From: Cladopsammia gracilis
Lineage: Eukaryota; Cnidaria; Anthozoa; Scleractinia; Dendrophylliidae
Length of the DNA stretch: 64,000 nt
Reading direction: 5' to 3'
NCBI GenBank assembly: GCA_022457155.1
Contig: JAJGOT010000167.1
Coordinates: 1,385,001-1,449,000 of the forward strand
A model generated the notes under the pieces. It worked only from the letters and a program-made list of their open reading frames with translations, searched no databases and was not told the DNA's origin. The stretch's first letter is position 1; each line of letters begins with the position of its first letter. The position numbers and the translations under genes are program-made. Shown here one piece after another: positions 1-11,300 of the stretch.

Positions 1-249
1 TCAGCCCCAGTATGAACTTCACAAACATGAACTTCACGAACATGACAACAGGTACCCGTATCACTCAGATAAACCTCTTACTATTCCAAGTTTGAGTAGC
101 CAATCAGACTGTGCAAAAAACACTATCCATTGGTTTGGTAAAAGTGGAAAATGTTTTTTCTTTCCGTTTTTAAAGTGGAAAATGTTATTGGATGCTGTGT
201 GTTAATATATTTTTTAATTTTTTTATTTGTTTAAAAAAAAATGTTTCAG

Positions 250-2961
250 AGTACCAACAAACAGGAGGGCGAAACACCACTCAATATGTTCAAAGCGCAA
301 TGGGACAAGCAGTTCAGCTTAAAGGCCTGGAGTACATAAATTTATATGGTATACCTGCAGGTTTCTGGAGTGGTGATGAATGGTCTGTCATGGGATTAAT
401 GAAATTTCATGCCAGTGGTATAAAGAATAACGAGATTCCTATTCTAGGAGATGGTGAACGTGCAAATGACAAGGGATTTCATCTTGGCTTAAACAATCGG
501 GTACATAAAAATTAATGTTCTTAACACTTACAGTTTTTAAATTAATTTTGAATTTTAATATTTTAAAAGGTCATACAGTGGAACCTTCCTTATGGGAGCA
601 GGGGTGGTGCAGTGGTGAGAGCGCTCGCCTCCCACCAATGTGCCCCAGGTTGAGTTTGTTGTTAGTTCTCATCCTTGCTCTGAGGGTTTTTTCTCTGAGT
701 ACTTCAGTTTTTCCTCCCTCCTCAAAAACATTTCTGAATTCCAATTCGACCAGGAATTTCAAGAGGGCCACCCTTATTAACCTTTTTTTTTTTTTTTTTT
801 TTTTTTTTATTAACCTAGAGTTAGCTTGGTGCCACCCTCCTTAAAACTTGTTATTTATTTATTTATTTAACCTCCATTAACCTTTTCATGGCCACAGGTG
901 ACGTCACCTGACGCTATTTAGGAAATAAAATATTTGGTCACGGAGCGAATGAAATTTGAGGAAACTTGGCCATGAAAGGGTTACCGGTAAAAAGACACCC
1001 TCAGGAAAAGGAGAATTAAGTGACCCCAACATGGAGGTGTTGAATACCCAAATGGGACTGTGCATTTGTTTGAACATCATGAACTTGCTCTTGATTTTGC
1101 GACTCGATGAATCTAGTCATGGTTAATGAGCATTTCAGAGTATTTCACTTTCAAGACGATCACTTTCAGGTTTTCACATTCTTCAGCAAATAGATCACGT
1201 GAGAATGAGAGACAGTGGGCACAGTTTAGCATAGTCATAAGAAGGGATCGTTTGTATCTGGTATCAATGTGACTTTGATAGTGGAGAAGGAGGCCTTTAT
1301 TTGTTGGTTTCCTGTATAGACACATGTTTTCAGCTGTTTACCCATCTTTATGAGTTCAATTCTGATGATAAATACTATGATTATAATATTCTCCACAACC
1401 TAATGAAACAAGTAGCCCATTGGGCTTTGCAACTGGCTCGTTTGGTCTCAGTTTTCACCCGGTTTTCATTTTTAGAGTTTTATATTAGCAATCCACAATA
1501 TACAATCTAGAATCTATTAATATGCACAATCCAGTCCACATTTACATTCCACAGCCTGCTTCAAGCACTCCTTAGGGAAAAAGTAAAGAAAAAAATCATG
1601 CACGGCGAGCCAAAGGAAACAAAAGTATTGAACAATCCCGAAAAAAATTATTGCAGCACAACATCACGACGAGTCATACTCAGAAATGCTCCCTTGCGCC
1701 TGTCTCACACAATGTCTCGCGTAGAAAAAAAGCGGTGCCTAGGTACAGGACAGCCAATTCATGTTTTCCTGTAGATATTAAATTAAATGTCACAAGACTT
1801 ATATATTTAAATACAAAATACAACACCTAAACTAACTGATGTTTTTTTTTTCTTTCTTTAGAAAGTGCATTATGGTTTCTATGGTAGTGATATTAAGGCA
1901 GAAAAACAGCTAGATTATGACAAGTGGTATCATGTAACATGGACTTGGAAGAAAAGTAATAAAATGCGGTAAGAGAATCAGAAATTGGGACATTGTGTTG
2001 TTTTGTTTTGGGTCTATTCTCAACTAGAATATTAATGATAATAAATAAGAGTTTTAAAACTGACCTGTTAAAAATCTTTATAAAAAGTTTAAAAGTTTTG
2101 CTAAATTTTCGGTCGCTCACTGCGGCCTTCATCAGAGAATGAATGTTCTTTTTGTGGGAAACAAGTTATTTAAAATCCTTGACAATTGGTAGGTATACTC
2201 TTGGGAATGGCTTCCGTTCGTTGACACAATTAGGGTCGATGGTTGAATGCCACGATTCTAAGAATAAACGTTTGGACAAGTTGTTTACACCTCTCTCCAG
2301 AATCTGAACATAGTTTGGGTGTATGTCATGGTTGGTCGTTTCCGCGTGTTGTTTTATGAATGAGTCATTATTGCTGCGCGTCCCTGGCTTGTGTTCGGGC
2401 CCGCGAATAGAATATTAATATTATTATCTAGTACATATCAATCAATAACGACACATGTTTGGGCTGAAATCATTGTTTAATGAGAATCAAACCCTGGGAG
2501 GGAGGGATGAATGCAAAATTATGACAAAGCTAGGCTTGTAAAACAAACCACAAGGTGATGAAATATGAGATCAAAAGGTTGAATGCTGTGATGTAATCAA
2601 TCAAACAGATAATTAACTACTTTGATCAGAGATCAAAATGACACATTTATTTTAATAATATTATATTCAGTTGACACTGTTGTGATATTAATTAAATAAT
2701 GTTCTATTACTTTTTGTCATCTACAACAGGACAATTTTTATTGATGGCCTACAGGAGAAACAAGACAACAGTAACAATGCTTATAAGGGAATAAGTGGAA
2801 AAACCCAAATTGGAACATGGTGGAATGGAAAGAGCGGAGCATTGACCACCAATTTAGAAATTGATACTCTGTACATTATCAACAAAGTAATAGAGTACCC
2901 TGAGGCAATAAATCAACAGCAGCTGTGTTTAGCAAAGGCCTTGAATTCTGACATGCCTTAG
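250..2961 (+). CDS. Laminin-G/concanavalin-A-like domain protein, 3' exons only
   Basis: Three exons are readable: 250-500, 1862-1968 and 2730-2961, each bounded by AG/GT and phase-compatible (107 and 232 nt fit), ending in TAG at 2959-2961. The translation runs from an open acceptor through motifs GLEYINLYG, WSVMGLMKFH, KWYHVTWTW, TIFIDGLQ and KTQIGTWWNG. This alternation of beta strands with a W-Y-H-V-T-W strand and an 'IDG' turn is typical of LamG-like/ConA-like jelly-roll lectin domains. The 5' part, including any signal peptide, lies before base 1. An AATAAA at 3299-3304 is a plausible poly(A) signal, directly preceded by a 10-bp inverted repeat at 3280-3300. Intron 501-1861 carries a SINE and intron 1969-2729 carries a Penelope-type tail. 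The fold call is good; the exact family and ligand are unknown. Confidence 0.7.
597..782 (+). repeat. tRNA-derived SINE
   Basis: The sequence from 602 (GGTGGTGCAGTGGTGAGAGC) looks like a Pol III A box of a tRNA head. The expected B-box position (about 640-655) is degenerate. A non-tRNA body follows, up to a T-rich stretch at 781-808. The same body/tail words (AATTCCAATTCGA) recur at 33950-33965. It lies inside the first intron of the LamG-like gene. Confidence 0.6.
2088..2405. repeat. Penelope-like element terminal fragment (probable)
   Basis: The stretch holds the 'TTTTCGGTCGCTCACTGCGG...CTTCATCAGAG' type junction found at the non-coding ends of the Penelope-like elements in this window (compare 33731-33770 and 38798-38830, 'GACGTTTCGAC...GTCTTCATCAG'). 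No coding portion remains. It sits in the intron between the last two exons of the LamG-like gene. Confidence 0.35.
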
Positions 2962-4812
2962 AAGATCGAAGCCTATATTAATTTATAATACGGACATATA
3001 TAAGATGTTTCAGAAATAATGACATATAAATTTTGATAAGACTCAAAGTGTGATCATGATTAATAATTTAATTGAGTGGTTTTTGGTACGTTATTGTGAC
3101 TTTTTTAATGATTAATAAGTTAAATAAATAATAGATGATGTATGTGTGGCAGAACTGTGTGCCTGGATATATATGGCTTGCCATTGTAAAATATTCATAC
3201 AGTCTGCTACAAATATTTTATCTTGCTTATAAAAGAACAATAACGATGAAGCTTTTTGGCATTGTTATTAGACTAAGTATTCTGTATCAATGATACAGAA
3301 TAAATTATAGCTGTTCTGTTTCCGTTAGGATTTAAAAAACCTTCATTAAATTTTTATTTCTTTTGTATTTTCCTGATGAATATAAAATGTTTTTTTGTAA
3401 CATAAAGTGCAAAATGAACAACTGTTACTAACTTTATGACAAAATAATAACTCTTAGTTTTTGTATGTCAAGCTAAAATGTAAAACTAGCAATAATTGGA
3501 GATTATGGGGATGCATTTGAAGGAATTTCCGGTGGAAATGAGCCTCTGAAAAAAAGCAGTAGGGGCAGCCATTTGGAAGACCGGACACCAAAAAATCTCA
3601 AATTTTACTGCATGCAAGGCACAGGGAAACCAACACGAAATTAATTATGATAATAATATTGTTGTACATGTTGACTGTCATGAGACAATAAATGTCTTAG
3701 TTGATAACAGTAGAACTAATGAGAACTTTATCTGTGTAAATGATTAAGCTTTCTTTATCATGAGTCAACGGGGATGGAAATCAGCACTCATTCACTTGCC
3801 CAGGGAAGTGTCAAATGTTCGACTTGGGTGAGTACAAACTGTACATTTTTGGGAGCAGTTCTCAAAGTCACTTGAATGACCAAATGGTGAGTGATGTCCA
3901 AATTAAGTTTCCAACTCTGGTCAAATGATAAAGAAGATAAGTCTTCACAAGCCCAATGGCTCACAACTGCTGGAGCTTAACCCATTTTCTGTAGCATGAA
4001 GCGACTGAGAGTATTACTACTCCCCATGGATGGGATGCCAGTCCAATGTAGATAGATAGATAGATTAACGTTACCAACCAGCATTATGTCGCTGGTACCC
4101 ATTTATACACCTGGATGGAGAGGGACAACGTGGAGTAAAGTTTCTTGTTTAAGGAATTAACAACATGATGGCACAGACCAGGCTCAAAACACCAACCTTC
4201 AGGTTAAGTGTCCGATAAAATAACCACTAGACAACCGCACCTCCTCCAGAAAAATGATAAAGAAAGCAATCATTAATTTGGAACCACCATGATGAATAAC
4301 GATACTATTGGTGTCAGTCAGTGTCATATCTGTCAAGTTGATGAAATGAATCAGTCTGCAGTTGTTCCATCTTGGACTTAAGATAGGTTTCTGAACTGAC
4401 AATATCATTTGACAGATTAGTGTTCTGTTAATCCAAGTGCCTGTCTGACCAGCAAACACCTGGAATTGTTTAGCTTTTTAAAGACACTAGTCTTCGGTTG
4501 TCAACAACCTTGCCATTCTGCAGCCACGATACCAAAAAAGTGGACACCATAGGTGTGCATCCCTGGGAAAATGTTATTTCAAACAGTGGGTGTCCACTGG
4601 ACAGCTGAATGCCCTACTGGCTGGAAGCTTGAATCCAGCAACCTGTGTAGTGTTGAATGTATTGATGTGATGATACTTTATTCTCTCAATGCATCTGCAT
4701 TACCTGTGACAATTCTGTCTGCAGTATTACACAGAGTGAAACTCAGAGCTTAGCCAAACAAGCCATGAGGGTACATGTAATTAACAGTTACCATTTTTAT
4801 GGGGAGAAGTGT
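2962..4812. other. Intergenic region between LamG-like gene and POLR3G
   Basis: No conserved coding sequence was found. 2962-3310 is likely the 3' UTR of the upstream gene. 3950-4230 carries a dispersed repeat that recurs at 10080-10490 and, reversed, at 51775-51985. The remainder is AT-rich and featureless to the eye. Short open frames at 4199-4459 and 4553-4753 have no recognisable motif. Confidence 0.6.
3955..4225 (+). repeat. Dispersed SINE-like repeat, copy 1
   Basis: The words GCATTATGTCGCTGGTACCC, CATTTATACACCTGG and GTGGAGTAAAGTTTCTTGT recur in the same order at 10340-10420, and in reverse complement at 51830-51930 and its duplicate at 62343-62443. The shared order, separation and imperfect identity indicate an old dispersed repeat family. 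No coding capacity was seen. Confidence 0.55.
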
Positions 4813-7800
4813 TCAGTATATAGGCCCTTCATCCATGTCGTCATCATCCATCCACCCATCTTCATCATCATCAAAGTGGGATACCAAGTAGTCGTTTTCC
4901 TGTCAAGAAGGTAAATTTTTTCAGTCACATAATGGCAATTTCACCCACAATATTTAAAAATGTTTTAAGTAAAATAATGATTATAAGGAGTGTAGACTGT
5001 TGAAATAGTAGCTGTGAAGAATAATTTCAAAATTACCAATCACTTGAAAAGTTCATTTGGGACATTTTTCAAATTTCAACATTGTCTCCTCCCTTTTAGA
5101 AAGCAGAGAGTGGGTCGGAACTGAAACCATTTTGCTTCTTAATTAACAAGGGTCATGATAGTCTAGAAAAAAGGTTTATTTGACATGGAAGTGTCTCAAC
5201 AATTTTGTAAATGGTTGCAGAAAGATTGTGTTGACTGTGTAGATATCAAGGCTTCCTTTCAAATAAGCCCTCCTCCCCTGCCTCCCCCTTGTCATACTTA
5301 AAAAAAATTAGCCTCGGGGGGGGGGGGGGAGGGCATTACATACCACTCAATGGCTTCACTAAACAAACTAAGGCCTTTTGCGACAATAATTGACCACAGT
5401 ACCTCTTCTTGCTCTTCTTCATCATATTCAACCTCCTCATCACCACTTTCATCCTCTGCTTCTTCTTCCTGTTTATCCCCAGACTGATCTTCTAAAACCT
5501 CCTTCTTCACCATCTCCTAAAAACAAAAACAAATATTCCACTTCCTGTTACTTTACATGAAAGCCAGAAAGCTTTGAGACAAAAAAGTTGCTTATCCCCT
5601 CTCTCCAGGTGGAATGTTAATCCATCACAGGGTTACCATCCCTCCCCAACACATCTCCAATCCCCTCTCCCCAAATAGAATGCTAATCAATCATACAGGC
5701 TTACCACCCCACTCCCATACTTATATAAGGTAGTTTATCCTTACATCAAGTTGCTTCAAGGCCTCTACATCAGAAGCTGTTTTTCTCTTGTCAGCTTGTT
5801 TTGGAATCCTTGGTCCTAACAAACCACATAAAAAAATTAAAAACAAAGTATATGTAGCTTGCATGAGCAAAATATTTTACATGAGAATCCCAAATTATAC
5901 CACAGGAACATACTGCTGAAAAGCTCTCATTCGAATGGTCGCACTGTAGGATTTCATCAACAGACTCAAAAGTTAGTGTCATCTTGCACATTATAGGGGC
6001 ATAGCCAGGACTTTTTCAGAGGTACACACAATCAATTTTCAAACACCCCCCTACCTCCTCCCCCCCACCCTCAAGTCCCAAATCTTTATTTTATGACTTT
6101 TTTAGGTACGCACGTGCATACAGGTAGCTATGCCCCTGCACATTACGCCATCTTGCACAGTACAGGGGCATAGTCAGGACTTTTTTAGAGGTATGCACAA
6201 TCAATTTTCAAACACCCCCTACCTTCCCCCCACCCTCAAGTCCCAAATCTTTCTTTTTTATGACTTTTTTAGGTATGCACAGGTGGCTATGCCCCTGCAC
6301 TAAACAGCACCAGAAGAAAGTACTGCTCAATAGCTTTCATTAATGGTCACACTTTTGGACTTCATCCACAGACTCAAAAGTAAGGACCACCTTGTACACT
6401 GAACAGCACAATAAAGACCCTACAATATATTCTAATTTCTTACTTGCACTGTTGTGAATCCTGTGTTTCTTCACTTTTATCTTCAACTCATTTGGAATAA
6501 CTTCCAGTCTGCAAAATAACATCTGACCGATGAACCATGCATGCATGGTGGGTGGAGGATCAAGGGAAGGTCAGGGGATAACCACCGGGTTGGGGGGGGG
6601 GGGGGGGGGGAATGAAATGAAAATGACAGGGGTGCTCTTTGTATCTTTTAGGTGTAAACATTTGTAGATTGGTACTGCTTAGGGTGCTAAAATAAAAAAT
6701 GTAGGGTATTGAGCTGAAAAGATATGACAGAATATGACATGTGTTGTTTAAAGTCTCTCAGGGGTAGAAATATAACCCCCCCCCCCCCAGGGAACCACCA
6801 GTCTGAAAATTTTCAATCCAGTGCCCCACCTGTTACAACAGTTTTACAAAAGTTGAATAATCTGCATCTGATAAGTATTAAATATTTTGTTCTCAAATAT
6901 TCATTCATAAAAAATATTGTTACCTGGTTGCCACTCTAAACCTTCATCTGTCTGTTTCTCTCGGTATCTATCAGAGAACCTCTCAATATCTACCATGCAA
7001 AACATAAAGGTAAACAAATTATCACAATATTAATGCTTATTTTTATTTTGCTAGGGGAGGTGTGGGGAGAGTGCATTGCAGTTTGGGGGCAGGGCTCAAA
7101 ATAAGTCCAGGACAAGCAGATATTTGTGTTGGGCAAGTAACTACTCACTTGCCCAACGGGCAAGGATATGGACAAGCTGCCTGTCAACTCAGCTTAAGTA
7201 ACAATTTATAAAAACATGTCCGGGCAAGTAAAACTAAAGACTTGCTTGCACAAAGAGCAAGCTTATGTTTTAGTTCATTTTGAGCCCTGGGGTGTGTCGG
7301 CAGTCCATAATTCAATACGGGCAGAGGTTAGGGTAATAACAGTTTAACAAGACAAGAAGAATCAGTTTCCTTCAACTCTTTACTGCAGAGGTTTCATTAG
7401 AAGCCGGCAACCGGCAAATTCCGCCAGCTACTTCCTAAATTATCGCCGCCTACTTTTCGATTGATTTCACTGAAGTTGATGCCCAGAATGTTGGAAATGC
7501 CATTTCCGAGGTCCTAGATTTCAACATTTTCTGGGGGTCATGCTCTCAGACCCCCCTAGAGGAAAAGGGCCTCATGGCCCCTTTGTTGCCACTCAGCTGT
7601 CTATTTATAAATATTGCCACTTACTCTTAATTTTGTTGAAATCCCTGTTACTGTTATGTAATAAAATTAATTATTTAATATAATAAATAATAAATCTTTA
7701 CAATACCCTTTGTTTTGACTGCAGTTTTAACAAAATAAGGAAGCTCTCGCATGCATCCTCTCAATTCCTGCTTCAACGCCAGCATATATTCATCTGCATC

Positions 7801-8279
7801 TGTCTGCCTTAGGGGTAATGGTTTCACATCAAGGGGCTAATAAAACATTGAAATAAAAGATTTTCGTCTCACTCTGGCTGATTTTCAGCATAAGCTCATA
7901 TGGGTATGTACTTCATGTATGCCTACATAAAAAGTAAGCTTAAATTCATACTCAAGTGATAGTGCCAATTGAACCACTAACTTTTAAATTTTCCTTCACT
8001 GCATACCAGAAGATTGCATGAAAAGCTAGTTAGATCCTCTGAAGGTATAACCTTTTGAACGCTTTGTCAACTGAGCCAGTCACCAACTTGCAATCTTCTC
8101 GCAATATAAACACTTTTTCAAACCGTGTAAAACATCCAAGGAGGAATCTACTTACTGGAAAAATCGCAGGCGGCTGTAATATTGCAGCGGGTAGGGCATC
8201 TCCGCGCCCAAACCCCTATCATTCCCACATCAAACGACAATCCCCTTCCTTTCCCTCTTCCCCTTCCACGACCCGCCAT
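4813..8279 (-). CDS. POLR3G: RNA polymerase III subunit RPC7 (POLR3G/POLR3GL family), two frame problems
   Basis: RPC7 is part of the Pol III C31-C82-C34 heterotrimer that helps open promoters. Exons, in gene order: 8156-8279, 7707-7836, 6924-6989, 6444-6508 (or 6444-6500), 5745-5815, 5403-5516 and 4813-4899 (stop 4813-4815). Family hallmarks are the Gly/Arg-rich N-terminus, GFGRGDALP then PPAIFP, the helix DEYMLALKQELR followed by MRELPYF, DIERFSDRYRE, an acidic stretch, and the C-terminus ENDYLVSHFDDDED...DMDEGPIY. About 215 residues are predicted, close to the vertebrate length. In exon 1 the conserved N-terminus and GFGRGDALP lie in different frames, separated by a four-C run (8213-8216) where three would keep frame. 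In exon 4 the strong acceptor at 6509-6510 gives a frame shift, while an acceptor 8 nt downstream keeps frame. It is divergent with PGPEP1. Confidence 0.88.
5995..6300. repeat. Tandem pair of short hAT-like MITEs in POLR3G intron
   Basis: Two elements at about 5995-6137 and 6167-6300 each begin with AGGGGCATAG(C/T)CAGGAC and end with GCTATGCCCCTG, so they have terminal inverted repeats of the CAGGGG type. Their interiors match each other (AATCAATTTTCAAACACCCC). A third copy lies reversed at 33084-33239 in a SUB1 intron. They are about 140 bp each and encode nothing. Confidence 0.6.
7090..7289. repeat. 200-bp MITE with CAGGGCTCAAAAT inverted ends
   Basis: The left end CAGGGCTCAAAAT (7090-7102) is matched exactly in reverse complement by ATTTTGAGCCCTG ending at 7289. 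The interior holds further short inverted words (TTGCCCAACGGGCAA). This is typical of a non-autonomous hAT-like element. It lies in the POLR3G intron between exons 2 and 3. No clean 8-bp target duplication was seen. Confidence 0.65.
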
Positions 8280-8358
8280 CTTGAAAAAGACTCGGCCAGG
8301 GAGACCTGAACACGAATACCAGTTTCTCGTCCCAGTACTCTCCCAGTACCCAGAAAAC
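8280..8358. promoter_or_regulatory. Bidirectional promoter region between POLR3G and PGPEP1
   Basis: The two start codons point away from each other and are separated by only 79 bp. Both initiation regions and both 5' UTRs must fit in or overlap this gap, unless each gene has an unseen upstream non-coding exon. No TATA box is obvious. The repeated CCCAGTAC(T/C) at 8332-8350 is the only eye-catching motif. Confidence 0.5.
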
Positions 8359-11300
8359 ATGGCTGAAAACAAACCCACTGTTCTTGTCACGGGTAAGAAT
8401 CTTCGATTCATAGATCTGTTTAAAAGATTTTAGTTGCTAAAATCAAAATATGCTTAGATAGCGTTGTCTAAAACCTAGGAGCATGCATATGATGTAACAT
8501 CTCCAGACAAAACGTAATTTTTTCCTGTTTAAATATGCATACTATTAATGAATTTAAAGACCCTTGATCCAGCCCATATTAGAATGTCCGCCATGATTTG
8601 ACGCATTTTAGTTCATATTTTGAGTCATGTGCTTCATCAGATGTGGTTGCGCTAAGCTGCAGTGTACTCAACTGTAGTTAACTTTCTCTGAGAGACCTCT
8701 CCTGTTAGTGACAATCTCCCTTCAACAACCACCTTTATGAAATCCTGTTAAAAAAATTTTCTGAGCAATTTACAGAATGCAGGGCCACTTTGGTCCACCT
8801 CATTAACATGTGTCGGAACTCTTTGTAGAACAAGAAATTTTTCAGTCACACATGCTGCATGTATACCTTTGGCATATGGAAGGGATCCCCTTGCAAAAAC
8901 ATTTTTCAATCTCTGACACCCCCCCCCCCCCCCCCCCGACTAAGGTGCAGCATTGCAGAAAACTAGTTTAATGTGATGGAAATCATATTTCTATCTCATT
9001 GAATAACAATACATCCCATTGTATCATGCTTTGTTCTATAAAAACTGAATTAACTTTCTGCAATCCTGCACCTCACTCCCCCCCCCCCCCCCCCACCCCA
9101 TTATGATGGAGTGTAGTGAGTCCTGCCACTGCTGGTAAACCCTTTACCAAGCATCAAAATCCACTCAGAAGATCTTCGGTCTGCCGTACATGAAATGTGA
9201 TTAAACTGGATAACACTGATCGATGTAGCCTGTGTACTGCTGCCCCCAATTATAATTTGCAAAATTTCTGATGTGAAAGTGTGTTGTTTTTCATGTAGCT
9301 TTACTGGAAGCATTTGCAACAGTGTTTCCACAAAAATGTTAGTATAAAGCTGATTATCAATTTACTTTTGTCATGTAGGATTTGGTCCCTTTGGCTTGCA
9401 TCAAGTGAATACCAGTTGGCTTGCTGTTCAGGTATTGTATACATTTTTTAAGGAAAAGGGGTGGAAGGTCTACCAAGGCGTGGGTCACAAATCAATTTTG
9501 AAGTAAATAGGAAGCAATATGTTAAAAAAACCCTCTCTCCCCCTGCCCCTTCACCACCCCCTGCAGCACAGTGTTGGGTCGAGCCTCCTTTTATGGACAC
9601 CTGCTTAATAAAGCTACGTCATTATTTTAAACAATTTTCTCTATCTCAGTAATGTTAGCCATACACATTAATTTCTCTACATGTAGTTAAAAATAAACCC
9701 ACTTTATACACTCGGACACCCTACTTATAAGGACACTTTCTCTTTTCCTGATGGTGTCCACTAAATATTAATGGGGTTCAACTGTATTTGTCTGTTGTAA
9801 GTTGTTGAAAACCAGAAGGATCAGTATTAACTCTGTTGAGTGCTGTGATTGAAATTGGGTACCAAAATATATATTTTATTAAAAGAACAACTTTTTTTCG
9901 TTGTAGGAACTTCCAGGCACCGATCTTGCCAAGAAAGTGAATTTGGAAATAAGAGAAATTCCAGTGGAGTATGAAGCAGTGGACAAGAAAGTTCCTGCCC
10001 TGTGGAATGAAATCAAACCAAAGGTGATGAAAATATTATTTTCATAGTAAAAAACAGTAACTAAGTGTAACCTTGTGATGGAATTATATCCCATCCATGA
10101 GAGTAAGGTAGGTATTAAGTCGCATACAACCAAGGTATAGGTGGCCCACACAGCTGGAGATTAACCCAGTTTCCTTAGCACAATATATTTTCTGTTGTGA
10201 TTGGAGTACATAAAAAATGATACCCGATAAAATGCCCTTGTACAGGAAGAGTAGCAAAGTGCTAGCCAGTGTGTGCTACTGGGCACATGTGTGTTTTCTT
10301 TTTCATTGGATGGTGGGCTAGTCCAGCACAGGCCAGTTACCCCAAGCATTATGTTGTGCCCATTTATAAACCTGGGTGGTGGAAGACAATGTGGAGCAAA
10401 GTTTCTTGTCTAAGGAAATAACACCAAGGCAGAGACCAGGTCTTTAACCACCATTATTCAGATCTAAAGAAGTCCAACCCACTGACCACTTTCTACACGA
10501 GTCACCATGCTTCTGCTGGAGGTATCATGGGAGTACCTAAAACATTTTGCATAATAATCATCATATGACCCACATGACCCTGTGAGCCTTTTCTTTGCAA
10601 AACCATTGATGAAAGTCCCATATGAGCACCGTACGCATTCAGTTTGTGTGAGTGGAGGCCACAAAAATCCGTACCACCCTACTACAAAAATGTACGGCCT
10701 TGTATGTTAAAATTTCAACCAATTTTGTCTCCAAATTGGTCATATGATAAAATACTTATTAACTAAGCTAGGTCGAGCCGGATGGGAAAATATTTGGCCC
10801 TCGGTCATGGCACATGGAACTCGCTGCACTTTGTTCATACGTCATGACCTTGAGCCAAATACTTTGCCATCTGGCCCTCCCACTTAGTCAATAAGTACAT
10901 ATTATCACCCTTGTACAGAAACAGGAGTTAACTGCTAGCAGGTGTGTGACATCATGTGACGTATAATAATTTCCTTTTTCTTATTTTTGTGTTCTAGCTT
11001 TGCGTACATGTTGGGGTCCATGGTCTTGCAGATAGTGTACAGTTGGAGATGTGTGGCCATAATGATGGTTACACCAGGCCCGATGAATGTGGTAAAAAAT
11101 GTCAGCAAGGCTGCTGTGTTGAGGGTGGGTATGTTCTATCAGGAATGGATATGCTGTGTTGAGGGTGGGTTTGTTCTATCAAGAATGGGTATGCTGTGTT
11201 GAGGGTGGGTATGTTCTATAATAAAGAATGGGTATGCTGTGTTGAAGATTGGGGGTGGGGGGTGGTTGAAACCAAAAAAAGCTTCTGTCCAGGGGGTATA

